Shown here: positions 35,607-45,873 of the stretch, in pieces
Position numbering within the stretch: position 1 is the first letter of the stretch
Layout: every line of letters begins with the position of its first letter
Assembly: GCF_002563855.1 (NCBI RefSeq)
Contig: NZ_PDJQ01000001.1
Location: forward strand, 1,178,001 to 1,242,000
Direction: 5' to 3'
Origin: Tepidiforma thermophila
Lineage (GTDB): Bacteria; Chloroflexota; Dehalococcoidia; Tepidiformales; Tepidiformaceae
Length of the DNA stretch: 64,000 nt
Program-made: the position numbers and the translations under genes
Notes under the pieces: model-generated
What the model was told of the DNA's origin: nothing
What the model saw: the letters and a program-made list of their open reading frames with translations, nothing else
The model's database searches: none

Positions 35607-36215
35607 CTACCCCGCCAGCAGCGCCTCCGTCTTCGGCAGCCACTCCGGCCGGCGCTGCTCGTACGCCGCGATCCGGTCCTCCAGTTGCAGCGTCAGCCCA
35701 ATGTCATCCAGCCCGTTCAGCAGGCAGTACTTCACGAACGGGTCGATCTCGAACCGCCGCTGCCACGTCCCGTCCGCTGTCGCCACCGTCTGCGACTCGA
35801 GGTCGACCACCAGCTCCGCCTCCGGCAGCTCCTCCGCCCGCGCGATCAGCCAGTCGCAGTCCTCCTGCGGGAGCGTCACCGTCAGCAGCCCCACCTTCGA
35901 GGAGTTGTTCCGGAAGATGTCCGCAAACGACGGCGCGATGATCACCCGCAGTCCCATATCGTCCAGCGCCCACACCGCGTGCTCCCGCGAGGACCCGCAC
36001 CCGAAATTCGGCCCCGTCACCATGATCGGCGCGCCCTTGTACACCGGCCGGTTCAGCACGAAATCCGGGTCCTTCCGCCACTCGTCGAACGCAAACGGCC
36101 CGAACCCGGTCCGCTCGATCCGCTTCAGGAACTCCTTCGAAATGATCTGGTCCGTATCCACATCCGCCCGGTTCAGCGGGATCACCCGCCCGCGCACGGT
36201 CTCGAACTTCTTCAT
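35607..36215 (-). CDS. leuD: 3-isopropylmalate dehydratase small subunit
   Basis: About 202 residues from ATG 36215 (GTG 36227 would add four). RVIPLNRADVDTDQIISKEFLKRI, GPNFGCGSSREHAVWAL and IIAPSFADIFRNNSSKVGLL are the LeuD blocks. It pairs with LeuC to isomerise 2- to 3-isopropylmalate. It begins two nt after the leuC stop. Confidence 0.96.
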   Translation of the reverse strand: MKKFETVRGRVIPLNRADVDTDQIISKEFLKRIERTGFGPFAFDEWRKDPDFVLNRPVYKGAPIMVTGPNFGCGSSREHAVWALDDMGLRVIIAPSFADIFRNNSSKVGLLTVTLPQEDCDWLIARAEELPEAELVVDLESQTVATADGTWQRRFEIDPFVKYCLLNGLDDIGLTLQLEDRIAAYEQRRPEWLPKTEALLAG

Positions 36216-36217
36216 CG

Positions 36218-37624
36218 CTACTTCCACTCCCGGATGTCAACGAAATGCCCGGCGATCGCCGCCGCCGCCGCCATCTGCGGGCTCACCAGGTGCGTCCGCC
36301 CGCCGCGGCCCTGCCGCCCCTCGAAGTTCCGGTTCGACGTGCTCGCGCACCGCTCCCCCGGCAGCAGGATGTCCGGGTTCATCCCGAGGCACATCGAGCA
36401 GCCCGCATCGCGCCACTCGAACCCGGCCTCCTTGAAAATCCTGTCCAGCCCCTCTTCCTCGGCCTGGTGCTTCACCAGCCCCGACCCGGGAACCACCATC
36501 GCCCGCACATGCGGCGCCACCTTTCGGCCCCGGACAATTTCCGCCGCCGCCCGCAGGTCCTCAATCCGGCTGTTCGTGCACGAACCGATGAACACCCGGT
36601 CCAGCCGGATCTCCTGGATCGGCGTCCCCGGCTCCAGCCCCATGTAGTGAAGCGCCCGCTCGGCCAGCTCCCGCGCCTGCGGCGTCGGCGCCTCCGACGG
36701 GTCCGGCACCCGGCCGGTCACCGGCACGCTCTGCGCCGGCGTCGTCCCCCATGTCACCGTCGGCTCGATCTCGGACGCATCCAGCGTCACGTACGTGTCG
36801 AACTCGGCGCCCTCGTCCGTCGGCAGCGAACGCCAGTAGTCCAGCGCCTTCTCCCAGTCCGCCCCCTTCGGCGCGAACCGGCGCCCCTCCATATACGCGA
36901 AAGTCGTGTCGTCCGGCGCAATCAGCCCGGCGCGCGCCCCGCCTTCGATCGACATGTTGCAGATGGTCATCCGGCCCTCCATCGAGAGCTTCCGGATCAC
37001 CTCGCCCCGGTACTCAATGACATGCCCCACGCCGCCCGAGACGCCGATCTTCGCGATGATCCCGAGAATCACGTCCTTCGCCGTCACACCCGGGTGCAGC
37101 TCGCCGTTCACCTCGACGGACATCGTCTTCGGCTTCGCCTGCGGCAGCGTCTGCGTCGCCAGCACGTGCTCCACCTCGCTCGTCCCGATGCCGAACGCCA
37201 GCGCCCCGAACGCGCCGTGCGTCGAGGTGTGGCTGTCGCCGCAGACAATCGTCATGCCCGGCTGTGTCAGCCCCTGCTCCGGCCCGATGACGTGCACAAT
37301 CCCCTGCCGGATGTCGCCAACCCCGAACAGCGGAATGCCAAACTCTTCGCAGTTCCGCCGCAGCGCCTCCACCTGCTGCACCGAAAGCGGGTCCGTCCAC
37401 GGCTTGTCCCGGTCGATCGTCGGCACATTGTGGTCCACCGTCGCCAGCGTCAGCTCCGGGTGCCGGACCCGCCGGCCCGCCAGCCGCAGCCCCTCGAACG
37501 CCTGCGGAGAGGTCACCTCGTGCACAAGGTGGAGGTCGATGAACAGCAGGTCGGGCTTCCCCGGCTCGCTCGCCACGACGTGCTGGTCCCAGATCTTCTG
37601 GATGATCGTGTTCGGAGTGCTCAC
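36218..37624 (-). CDS. leuC: 3-isopropylmalate dehydratase large subunit
   Basis: 468 residues of normal length. Contains the [4Fe-4S] cysteines in [15 protein letters not shown] and [10 protein letters not shown], and [32 protein letters not shown] (conserved block). GTG start at 37624. An upstream TACATT/TACACT pair on the minus strand about 40-70 nt away could be promoter elements; there is no clear leader peptide or T-box. Confidence 0.97.
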   Translation of the reverse strand: MSTPNTIIQKIWDQHVVASEPGKPDLLFIDLHLVHEVTSPQAFEGLRLAGRRVRHPELTLATVDHNVPTIDRDKPWTDPLSVQQVEALRRNCEEFGIPLFGVGDIRQGIVHVIGPEQGLTQPGMTIVCGDSHTSTHGAFGALAFGIGTSEVEHVLATQTLPQAKPKTMSVEVNGELHPGVTAKDVILGIIAKIGVSGGVGHVIEYRGEVIRKLSMEGRMTICNMSIEGGARAGLIAPDDTTFAYMEGRRFAPKGADWEKALDYWRSLPTDEGAEFDTYVTLDASEIEPTVTWGTTPAQSVPVTGRVPDPSEAPTPQARELAERALHYMGLEPGTPIQEIRLDRVFIGSCTNSRIEDLRAAAEIVRGRKVAPHVRAMVVPGSGLVKHQAEEEGLDRIFKEAGFEWRDAGCSMCLGMNPDILLPGERCASTSNRNFEGRQGRGGRTHLVSPQMAAAAAIAGHFVDIREWK

Positions 37625-37702
37625 AGTCTGTCCTGCCGCGCGGATGTCGTTGCGGAATGTACTCCCCAGTGTAACAGGAGCCCGCCTTCCGGCCGCCGCG
37701 CC

Positions 37703-40444
37703 CTACCGCCGGAGCGGCGGCCTCGGGGCCTTTGTCGACTTCTCACGTTCCGCAAGCAGCGCCGCCTGCACCACCGCGACCAGCACCTGCGGCCCCGCGA
37801 ACGCCCGCGCAACGACCCGGTTGTCCGCCGAATCTGCCGCTTTGGTCACCCTGCCCGAAGCCGCGTGGCTGATGTATCCCGTGTTCACCACCACCAGGTC
37901 CACCGACCCGCGCGCACGGTCCACCGCCCTGTCGCCCTGTTTCGCCGCATCGGCGTCCAGCCAGTCCACCTTCAGCCCCAGCTCCTCGAGCCTCGGCACG
38001 GCCTTTGCCTGCAGGCTCGGGTGCCCGCCCACCACCAGCACCGACTTCCCCTTCAGTGCTCCGGCGGCCGCCTCCTTCGCAACCGGTGTGCCCAGCAGCT
38101 CATGCAGCTTCTCCCCGCCCGCCTCGCGAATCGGCGGCAGGTAAATCGACAGCGCCCTGAAATCGTCGAGGAGCGGCGAACTCTTCCGCTGCCGGAACAC
38201 CGCAATCGCCCGCTCCAGCAGCTCCTCGAACGGCTCCTCCCGCTCCACGGCCCACTCGAGCGCGGCCAGCACCGCCCGCTCCCGCAGGTACGGGAACGAA
38301 TCGAAGCACGTCTCGCACAGGTTCGGAATCTCGCCCTCGCGCCCCTGCCGCAGGTACTCCCGCACCAGCCGCTGAAATGCCTGGTCGGCGTCCTTATCGT
38401 GCTTCTTCTTCTCCGCCACTTCGAGCGCTTTCCGAAAAATCTTCAGCCGCTGCTCGCCATCCAGGGCGTCCGCACCCGGGATCGTTCCCTCCTCGATCCC
38501 GTCCGCAATCCGGTTCAGCGTATTGTCGCCCCGCTGCGTCGCCGCCGCGAACTCCACCGCCTCACTGAGCGCCCCCAAATCCCGGATTCCCCGCGCTTCC
38601 AGCGCACATGGCAGCACCTCGTCAATGACCTTGTCGGTCACGTGCCCGCTATCGTTCGCCAGCACCTCCGAAAGGTGCTCCCAGCTGTCGTCCAGTGGGA
38701 CCTGCGCCAGGTAGTCGAAGTACCCCTTGAATTCCTTTTCCAGCCCCCTCCCGTCCCCGTCGGCCGCCAGCCGGAAGGCCGCCAGGAACTCCGCGTACCC
38801 CCGCAGCTGGTTGTCGGTCTCGATCTGCCGCAGCAGCCGCCGCCGCTGGTCCCGCGTCGCCCACTCCCGCGGCCCGCGCGCGATGATCGCCAGCGCCGCG
38901 ACTGCCGCCGCCGAGGCGACCTCCTGGTGCGTGCGCGCCGCCTCGGGAATGAGCTCCAACGCCGTCTCCGCCGCCCACGCAAAATCCCCTGCAATCCTCG
39001 GGTCAACCGGCCACTGCATCTGCCATTCGGACATGTCGCCGGCGCGGTACAGCACATTGGCGAGCAGGACCAGCCCAAGAGCACGGATGTCCGCAGCCAC
39101 CTGCCCATCCCGCACAAATTCGCCGAGCCGCTCTTCGCCCACGTGGTCACCGCTCCGCTGCTTGCCGACGAACTGTGCGAGCCGCGCCAGCCCGTGGAGG
39201 TTCGGCTCCCGCCGGGCCGCCTGGGTATCCTCCACCAGCTCCGTCACCGCCCCGAGCCCCTCCCGGAACCTCGCCTCCGGCACGCCGCTCCCTGCACGCT
39301 GCACCTCGCTCAACAGCGCCGCATAGGCCTCGGCGAATCGCTCCCCGTCCTGCCCGAGCGCGCGGTTCAGCACCCGCCAGCCGCACTTCTGGAAGACCCT
39401 CCCCGCTTCCGCCTCGAGGTCGGGGTCCATCCGGCCGTCACGTTCTGCGGCAAACGCCCGGCGCAGCATCCGCAGCGCCTCGTCGTGCTGCTGGTTGTAG
39501 AAGTGCCACACCCCCAGCAGTGCCATCAGCGTCGCCCGCTCATCCGCCTCCGCATTCTCAAGCCGGCCCGCCAGCGCGAGCCGCGCAGCCTCGTCATGCT
39601 CGCCCCGCAGCCGCTCGAGCTCCGCCCGCCAGTCGAACGCCCCGCCCGGGGGCACGCTCTCCGCTTCCGGCTCCGCGTTGCCGACGGTCTCCTCTCCGCC
39701 TCCGAACGTCCCCGCGCCCGCCGTCGCCTGCCCGGATTCCAGCGCCTCCACCAGCCGCTCCAGCGCCGCCGTCAGCCGGTCCAGCCGCTCGAGCAGCCCC
39801 GCTCCGTCGATGGGCGCGGCCGCACTCGCTTCGCGCGCAAATACCACCGCCGGGCCCGCGGGTTCGTCCCCAGCCTCCGGCGCCGGCACAGCTGCCTGGC
39901 CGACAGCCCCGGGCGCGCCCTCCGCCGCTGCCGCATCCTCCCGCTCTGCCGCCTGCCGGTCCGCATCAATCCGCTGCTCCTCCGCGGCGCACCATGCCAG
40001 CACCCGCTCCCCGTCAGCGATCACCAGCCGCTCCCCGAACACCTGCTGCAGCACCCGCACTGTCAGCGGCACCCGCGGCAGCCGCCACCGCCGCTCCGGC
40101 GGCACCCACCGGTATCCCGGGACCCGCTTCACCAGCTCCTTGTCGGCGAACGCGCAGTGCACCGAGAACTCCGACTCCGCGTCTTCCAGCACGGCATCCG
40201 CCGTAGGCGCGCCCGCCGGCTTCCGCGCCTCCTGCACCTCCTCGCCGAGGTCCGATGGCGCACGCCAGTTTTCCGGCCCGAACAGCTCGTCGAGCAGCCG
40301 GTACACGCCTGTCTGCCGCGGCAGCGAAAACGCCCCCCGCGCCGGCACCCACCGGGCCCCGGGGAAATACCGCAGCATCACCCGCTCGCTCGCCAGCGAC
40401 GGCGCTGCGAGCAGGCGATTCTCCTCCGCTCGAATCTCCAGCAT
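37703..40444 (-). CDS. Large protein with two HARP-like units, helical repeat region and DUF2325-like C-terminus
   Basis: 913 residues, no clear full-length family. Residues about 23-56 (YFPGARWVPARGAFSLPR...LLDELFG) and 94-139 (RVPGYRWVPPERRWRLPRV...VLQQVFG) are two copies of a small module resembling the HARP DNA-repair domain. A linker rich in Ala, Glu and Pro (about 150-270) includes a helix ALERLVEALESG. Residues about 280-790 are helical, TPR-like at first (WHFYNQQHDEALRMLRRAF). The C-terminal ~110 residues (SVLVVGGHPSLQ, DLVVVNTGYISHAA) resemble DUF2325. No helicase, nuclease or transmembrane motif is seen. Start ATG 40444 with TAGAGT nine nt upstream. Function unknown. Confidence 0.75.
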   Translation of the reverse strand: MLEIRAEENRLLAAPSLASERVMLRYFPGARWVPARGAFSLPRQTGVYRLLDELFGPENWRAPSDLGEEVQEARKPAGAPTADAVLEDAESEFSVHCAFADKELVKRVPGYRWVPPERRWRLPRVPLTVRVLQQVFGERLVIADGERVLAWCAAEEQRIDADRQAAEREDAAAAEGAPGAVGQAAVPAPEAGDEPAGPAVVFAREASAAAPIDGAGLLERLDRLTAALERLVEALESGQATAGAGTFGGGEETVGNAEPEAESVPPGGAFDWRAELERLRGEHDEAARLALAGRLENAEADERATLMALLGVWHFYNQQHDEALRMLRRAFAAERDGRMDPDLEAEAGRVFQKCGWRVLNRALGQDGERFAEAYAALLSEVQRAGSGVPEARFREGLGAVTELVEDTQAARREPNLHGLARLAQFVGKQRSGDHVGEERLGEFVRDGQVAADIRALGLVLLANVLYRAGDMSEWQMQWPVDPRIAGDFAWAAETALELIPEAARTHQEVASAAAVAALAIIARGPREWATRDQRRRLLRQIETDNQLRGYAEFLAAFRLAADGDGRGLEKEFKGYFDYLAQVPLDDSWEHLSEVLANDSGHVTDKVIDEVLPCALEARGIRDLGALSEAVEFAAATQRGDNTLNRIADGIEEGTIPGADALDGEQRLKIFRKALEVAEKKKHDKDADQAFQRLVREYLRQGREGEIPNLCETCFDSFPYLRERAVLAALEWAVEREEPFEELLERAIAVFRQRKSSPLLDDFRALSIYLPPIREAGGEKLHELLGTPVAKEAAAGALKGKSVLVVGGHPSLQAKAVPRLEELGLKVDWLDADAAKQGDRAVDRARGSVDLVVVNTGYISHAASGRVTKAADSADNRVVARAFAGPQVLVAVVQAALLAEREKSTKAPRPPLRR

Positions 40445-40715
40445 CGACGCCCAACTCTACCACGCCCCCGGCCGGCCGATAGCGACAATTTCCCGCCACC
40501 TCCGGTGGCCGGCAGGGTCCCGTCAGGTGAACCCCGGGTGCACTTCTAACAGCCCTCTTATGGCTGCCCCTTGACACCCTGCGGTATCTTCACGGTGCGT
40601 TCACTGAAGTGGTCGAGCGGTGGACAGCACGGTTCGAGCGGGTGGCCGCACGGGACACCCGGGTTCGCTGGGGAGAGAACCCGGACCGCGCAGCCGGCCC
40701 GCAGGGAAGGTTCAG
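40445..40715. other. Divergent intergenic region upstream of the surface island
   Basis: 271 nt between the HARP-like gene and the first secreted protein. TTGACA at 40571-40576 is a perfect -35, but no good -10 follows at 16-18 nt. No RNA gene or convincing operator is seen. Confidence 0.4.
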
Positions 40716-41684
40716 ATGATGCCCCCCCGCATCGCTGCGCTCCTCGCCGCCGCCGTGGCTGCGTTCATTGCACTCGCTGCCCTCCCGGCAGCCGCCCAGG
40801 TCCCCTACACCGTCACCGCCATCTCGCCGGCACCCGTCCAGCCCGGCGCCCAGGCCGCCGTCACCATCCGCGTCGAAGGGCAGGTCGCCGCGCTCCCGAG
40901 CTTCGGCTACGACGTTGAAGGCGGCACCCTCGTCGGCGTTCTCGCCCCGACCCCGGTCGCCGCAGGTATCGCCGAAGGCACCGTGTTCGTCCGCCGCGAA
41001 ACCCCCGGCGCCGCCCGCCTCACCGTCAGCTTCGCCGGGCAGACCCTCGCCGCCGCCGATATCCGCTTTGCAGCCCCGGACGGCACCCTCCGCGTCCAGA
41101 CCACCCTCGATGCCGGGCCCGATGCCGCGGCCCGCACCTGGCGCTACCAGGTCCTGGATGCCGCCGGCACCGTCGTCGCCGAACTCCAGACGTCCACCAG
41201 CGGCGATGCACCCACCGGCGCCGCCCAGGTCACTCTCCCGCCCGGCGCCTACGCCGTCCGCCAGGTGCTCGGCAGCGATACCGCCCTCGCCTGCGCGCCC
41301 GGCGTCTTCTACGCCGTCGCCAGCCCCGCCGGCGCCGTCGCGACGGTCACCCTCGGCGCGGCCCCGGCCGTCGTCAGCTTCACCATCATCCCCTGCCCGG
41401 ACCTCCCGGAAGGGCTCGAAGTCATCATCCCGGTCGACACCATCATCCCCGGCGCTGGCCCGGGCATCGTCGGCGAACCCGTCGCCGCCCCGGCTGAGCC
41501 GCCCTTCAGCGAGGTCGCCGGCGCCCGCCAGCCCGGCCCCGGCGTTCTCCCCCCGGCCGCCGGCAACAGCCCCGCACCCCGGCCGGCGGGTCCTGCCCCG
41601 CTCCTCATCGCCGGCGTCCTGCTCCTCCTCTCCGGCGGCGGTGTGCTCCTCCTCGGCCGCCTCCGGTCCCGTCCCCTGGTGTGA
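40716..41684 (+). CDS. Secreted surface protein with C-terminal membrane anchor
   Basis: About 322 residues from ATG 40716, which follows AGGGAAGG by five nt. A signal peptide (IAALLAAAVAAFIALAALPAAAQ) precedes beta-rich repeats that look Ig-like, then a Pro/Gly-rich stretch and a terminal hydrophobic segment PLLIAGVLLLLSGGGVLLLG ending in Arg residues. The arrangement resembles a sortase sorting signal, but no LPxTG-like motif is visible before the helix. Cys 227 and others may form disulphides. First gene of the island that carries two sortases. Product unknown. Confidence 0.75.
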   Translation: MMPPRIAALLAAAVAAFIALAALPAAAQVPYTVTAISPAPVQPGAQAAVTIRVEGQVAALPSFGYDVEGGTLVGVLAPTPVAAGIAEGTVFVRRETPGAARLTVSFAGQTLAAADIRFAAPDGTLRVQTTLDAGPDAAARTWRYQVLDAAGTVVAELQTSTSGDAPTGAAQVTLPPGAYAVRQVLGSDTALACAPGVFYAVASPAGAVATVTLGAAPAVVSFTIIPCPDLPEGLEVIIPVDTIIPGAGPGIVGEPVAAPAEPPFSEVAGARQPGPGVLPPAAGNSPAPRPAGPAPLLIAGVLLLLSGGGVLLLGRLRSRPLV

Positions 41685-41701
41685 GCCTTCGGTCAGGAGG
41701 C

Positions 41702-41737
41702 ACCCCGGGTGCGCCAGTTGGCCGGCGCACCCGGGGT
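41702..41737 (+). terminator. Strong hairpin, probable transcription terminator
   Basis: ACCCCGGGTGCGCC (41702-41715) is perfectly complementary to GGCGCACCCGGGGT (41724-41737), a 14-bp stem with an 8-nt loop, 17 nt after the preceding stop. No U-run follows, so termination by another mechanism or a structured mRNA end is possible. TTGACG...CAATAA (41781-41809, 17-nt spacer) downstream is a candidate promoter for the next gene. Confidence 0.6.
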
Positions 41738-41917
41738 AACTATTTCCACGAACAGGCGTTCAGATTTTACGAACGAAGGCTTGACGCTATGCCCGGCCTT
41801 CGGCAATAACTGCAACAGCATTCCGGGCAGCCGCCGGTGGGTCGAGACGCCGGCGGACGCGCCCGCCACAATCCCACGGCGCCGGCGGGGTGCGCCCACG
41901 AGTCCCAGGGGGACTTC

Positions 41918-44900
41918 ATGGTGCGTTCCTCACGGCGGCTTCTGCTGTTTACCGCCCTCGCGATTCTCGCGGCCGTTGTCTCCGTCGGCCAGCTCCGCTT
42001 CGGCGAAACGCCCGCCCGCGCTGCCTACGACCCCTCCGGCCCCGCCTGGGACCCGCTCTCGACCTTCGATACCTCCAGCGACCCCGGCCCCGTCTTCCAG
42101 CCGCCGAAGCTCCTCGCTGGCACCAACTCCCACGCCCTCCCCGCGAACGCTGCCGCCCGCAACGGCTACTGCCTCGACGTGAACGTCCCCGGCGTCACCG
42201 CCGCCGGCATCGGCACGCTCGGCTTCGTCATCACCGCCAAAGATCCCATCGACCCCTCCAGCCCGCCCACCATCAACGTGCCCGTGCCGGCCTCCGGCAC
42301 CTACGCCTACGGCCCCGTCGGCCCGGCGGCCGGCGCCGACTTCTCCGACGGCGGCACCCCGGCCAACACCGCCGACGACGTCTACTGCGTCGTCGCCTAC
42401 GCCCCGCCCGGCTACCGCACCCTCTCCATCGCCTGGCACTGGGAGGGCACCGCTTCGGTTCCGAACCCCATCGTCCTTCCCGATATCTCCATCGTCACCG
42501 TCACCCTCGACAAGATCGGCGATGGCATCGTCGGCGGCCCTGCCGAGGTCTGCACCACCGGCTGGGACAGCACCTTCCTCACCGGCGCAGCCTCCAACCC
42601 GGTCTCCGGCGTAAATAGCCCCGCTATCCCCAACGGCCTCACCGACCTGCCCGACCCCGTCAACGCCGTCTCCACCTCCGACTTCACCATCGTGAGCTTC
42701 AGCGGCGCCAATCCCACCGTCGCCTACGTCCGCCAGGTCGGCCCCGAGTGGTGCGCCGGCATCGATGCCTCCGGCAACTCTTCGGACATCCAGGTCCAGT
42801 TCAACTTCCACGCCATCTACAACCGCGTCGATATCGGCAGCCCCACCGTCGCTATCGATAAGGACGGCGATGACCAGCCTGCCTCGCTCCAGCTGCCGGC
42901 CAACCGCCTCGTCAACATCACGCAGGTTGTCGAGCTGCGCCACGTCACCGTCGACGGCCGCACCCCGCCGCGGCCGCTCTCCGGCCCGCTCGCCCTCGGT
43001 TTCACCCACTACGTCTGCCTCATCGGCACCGTCGCCGCCGACTCGCTCCTCGCCAGCAACATCGTCTTCAGCCCCATTGGCGGCCCCGATGTCCCGGGCG
43101 CCAGCGCCGTCACCGTCTTCCACAAGTCCGCTGCCAATGAGCCCCGCATCGGTTCCCAGGTGCCCAACGGCACGCTCTGCTTCTCCTACACCTCGAACGC
43201 GCCCGGACAGCACACCATCGCCGCCTACTTCAACAACTCCGCAGCCGGCGGTGCCCTCACCGCAGCCTTCTTCGATACCGACGGCGACGGCAACGGCATC
43301 GTCGACCCCGGCCCCGCCAGCCCCCTCATCACCCGCTGGGTCCGTATCGACCGCACCGAGATTACCACCGGCGGCTCCCCAACCGCGGGCCGCGTCACCT
43401 TCGGCACCATCGAAATCCCCCTCCGCTTCAACGTCGCCGATGGCACCTTCCTCGCCAGCGCCAACCTCAGCGAGTGGGTCATCGGCTCCTTCAACTCCGG
43501 CAGCCCCCAAACCACGAACCTCCTCGTCGATGGCGCCCGCCTCGAAATGCGCATCATCGGCTGCGGCTACTTCCAGGTCCCCAACACCGCCCTCAAGCCC
43601 ACCACCGTCACCGGCATCTCCGTCGGCGGCCGCTTCGAACTGAACGACGGCTCCCAGGACCCCTTCGCACCCGACTTCGGCGATACCGACGCCAACCCCG
43701 ACGACATCCGCATCTCGACCACCAACGCCACAAACTGCGGTCCCTCCGCCGTCACCCGCCTCGAAATCGATGTCTTCTATCCCGGGCAAACCACGCCCGC
43801 GGGGACCACCGAATTCGTCACCATCCGCTACGTCTTCTTCCCCGGTCAGAAGGACATCCGCGTCGCCTGGGCCGGGCAAATCGTCACCCTCACCTACGCC
43901 TTCGCCTCCAACGTCTCCTGCGCCGGGCAAACCGTCCGCTTCAGTCGCGCCTCCGGCCCGGGCGCCTTCCTGCCCGCCGCCGGCGTGACCCTCGACGGCC
44001 CCGGCGCCGCATCCGCCGACTTCGGCGCGAACTGCTCCGTCACCGTCCGCTACGAAAGCGAATCCCCCGGTGAAGTCGATATCGAAGTCTTCATCGAGGG
44101 CCGCCCCTGGACCAAGATAGCCTTCCTCATCTACTACCTCGTCTTCGAGGACATCACGATCGACGCCACTCCCGACCAGTTCGTCTCCACCCTCGGCGGC
44201 GTTACAGCAAATGTCCGCGGCTACTTCGTCGGCTCGAACCCCTCCGGCCGGCCGGCAGAAACCAAGCCCGATGGCCGCACCGTCCCCGCCGACCGCTGGG
44301 TCCTCCCCGATGACTGGGCGAAACTCCGCGGCGATCCGAACTTCCGCTCCGACCCGCCCGAAATGCCCGCCGCCATCGTCACCTTCATGATGCAGAACGA
44401 GCCCGTCCGCAACAGCTACAAACCGCTCGTCACCAGCGGCTCCTCCGGCTTCTTCGTCCCCGACGACCCGACCGACTTCTCCCCCAACGTTAACCCGCAC
44501 ACGAAGGCGCCCACGGTCCTCGGCTCCGCCGCCAAACCGCGCATGTACTCCCAGCCCTCCGACGGCCAGGGCCAGGCCACAATCAGCACCTACGGCGACT
44601 TCAACCTCACCTTCGAGGAGTGCCCGGCCAACCGCATCACCGGCAACCCCCACTGCGAGCCGGAGCAGATCGTCGGCCGCGGGCGGTATATCGCCGTCGC
44701 CGAGTACCCCGAACCGACCACCCGCGGCAAGCACCCGGCGGTTGCCTCCACCATCGCCGAGACCGTCTGGCGCTGGGCCGGCTACAAGCGCGTCACCGTC
44801 GTCAACGGCGAATCGCCCCAGTTCAAGTACGTCGTCGCCCACCTCAAAGACCGCGACGGCTTCTGCGACGCCGCCAACTACAACAACGTCCTCGGCATCC

Positions 44901-45808
44901 CCATCCGCTTCGAAATCGATGCCGGCTCCGGCGTCATCCTCGATGCCGCCGACCAGCCCGTGACCATCAACGGCACCCGCCGCTTCGCCACCGCCACCAC
45001 CTTCGACACCGTCGACCCGCTCGGCAACCCAATCAACGTCGCGATCGCGAAGCCCGTCATCCAGGACGACGAATGCCAGGCCTGGATCCGCATCAGCAAC
45101 AGCCTCATGAAGCCCGCCAACGTCATCGTCACCTTCCCGGCGCTCCCGGCCCCCATCCCGGGCAACGTCACCATCTCTGCCTTCACCTGCACCGGTCAGG
45201 AGTCCATCACCATCACCAACCGCGGCACCGCGCCCGTTAACCTCGCCGGCTTCGGCCTCCAGAGCCCCGGCGGACAGGTCGGCATCGCCGAGCACCTCGA
45301 CCTGTCCGGCCTCCTCCAGCCCGGCCAGAGCGCCACCTTCTTCGGCGGCCCCGGCGCCGCCGCCCGCGGCTGGATCGGCAACACCGGCGACCGCATCCTC
45401 GGCCCCGGCGATTACGTCGCCCTCACCTGGAACGACGTCGTCCTCGCCACCGCCTTCTGCAGCACCGGCCAGGTCGTCGAACCGTTCATCCCGCCCGTCC
45501 TCCCGCTCGACCCCGAAGGCGAACTCGTCCTCGACGTCATCGTTCCCTTCGGCGACGAGGTCGAGGTGCCCCTCACCGCCGGCTGGAACCTCGTCCCCAC
45601 CGGCCAGAGTACCATCGCGGTCGGCAGCGCCCTCGGCGATAACGCCGCAAAGGTCGCCGTCATCTACGCCTGGGACGCCGAGAAGCAGGAATGGCTCCGC
45701 TACATCCCGGGCGCGCCCGATGCCGTTAACACGCTCACCGAACTCGGCGGCGGCCGCGCCGTCTGGGTCTACGTCAACGAGCCGTTTACCCTCGTGCTCC
45801 CGCGCTGA
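41918..45808 (+). CDS. Giant secreted surface protein with lamin-tail-like domain and C-terminal GWN module
   Basis: About 1296 residues from ATG 41918, which follows AGGGGGAC. An N-terminal signal helix (RRLLLFTALAILAAVVSVGQL) is followed by roughly 900 residues of beta-rich sequence with many Cys. Near the C-terminus ESITITNRGTAPVNLAGFGL then FFGGPG and GDYVALTWNDV fits a lamin-tail (LTD) domain. The last ~85 residues (GWNLVPTG, YAWDAEKQEWLRYIPGAP, VNTLTELGGGRAVWVYV) form a module shared with the 51473 gene. No anchor helix or LPxTG is present at the C-terminus. Function is structural or adhesive at best; unknown. Confidence 0.82.
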   Translation: MVRSSRRLLLFTALAILAAVVSVGQLRFGETPARAAYDPSGPAWDPLSTFDTSSDPGPVFQPPKLLAGTNSHALPANAAARNGYCLDVNVPGVTAAGIGTLGFVITAKDPIDPSSPPTINVPVPASGTYAYGPVGPAAGADFSDGGTPANTADDVYCVVAYAPPGYRTLSIAWHWEGTASVPNPIVLPDISIVTVTLDKIGDGIVGGPAEVCTTGWDSTFLTGAASNPVSGVNSPAIPNGLTDLPDPVNAVSTSDFTIVSFSGANPTVAYVRQVGPEWCAGIDASGNSSDIQVQFNFHAIYNRVDIGSPTVAIDKDGDDQPASLQLPANRLVNITQVVELRHVTVDGRTPPRPLSGPLALGFTHYVCLIGTVAADSLLASNIVFSPIGGPDVPGASAVTVFHKSAANEPRIGSQVPNGTLCFSYTSNAPGQHTIAAYFNNSAAGGALTAAFFDTDGDGNGIVDPGPASPLITRWVRIDRTEITTGGSPTAGRVTFGTIEIPLRFNVADGTFLASANLSEWVIGSFNSGSPQTTNLLVDGARLEMRIIGCGYFQVPNTALKPTTVTGISVGGRFELNDGSQDPFAPDFGDTDANPDDIRISTTNATNCGPSAVTRLEIDVFYPGQTTPAGTTEFVTIRYVFFPGQKDIRVAWAGQIVTLTYAFASNVSCAGQTVRFSRASGPGAFLPAAGVTLDGPGAASADFGANCSVTVRYESESPGEVDIEVFIEGRPWTKIAFLIYYLVFEDITIDATPDQFVSTLGGVTANVRGYFVGSNPSGRPAETKPDGRTVPADRWVLPDDWAKLRGDPNFRSDPPEMPAAIVTFMMQNEPVRNSYKPLVTSGSSGFFVPDDPTDFSPNVNPHTKAPTVLGSAAKPRMYSQPSDGQGQATISTYGDFNLTFEECPANRITGNPHCEPEQIVGRGRYIAVAEYPEPTTRGKHPAVASTIAETVWRWAGYKRVTVVNGESPQFKYVVAHLKDRDGFCDAANYNNVLGIPIRFEIDAGSGVILDAADQPVTINGTRRFATATTFDTVDPLGNPINVAIAKPVIQDDECQAWIRISNSLMKPANVIVTFPALPAPIPGNVTISAFTCTGQESITITNRGTAPVNLAGFGLQSPGGQVGIAEHLDLSGLLQPGQSATFFGGPGAAARGWIGNTGDRILGPGDYVALTWNDVVLATAFCSTGQVVEPFIPPVLPLDPEGELVLDVIVPFGDEVEVPLTAGWNLVPTGQSTIAVGSALGDNAAKVAVIYAWDAEKQEWLRYIPGAPDAVNTLTELGGGRAVWVYVNEPFTLVLPR

Positions 45809-45873
45809 TGACCCTGTCGCACACCTGCCGTACCTTGGGGATGGCCGTCAAGTCCCGCATCCAGGATGAGACC

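Noticed and set aside
36245-40549. Plus-strand frame of 1434 codons
   Set aside because: Opposite leuC and the HARP-like gene; Arg/Pro/His-rich nonsense, so rejected.
40590-40700. tRNA or riboswitch-like stretch with ggttcgagc-type strings
   Set aside because: No cloverleaf, acceptor stem or conserved riboswitch core could be drawn.
41930-45295. Minus-strand frame of 1121 codons
   Set aside because: Antisense to the giant surface protein, whose signal peptide, Cys pattern and domains show the correct strand.
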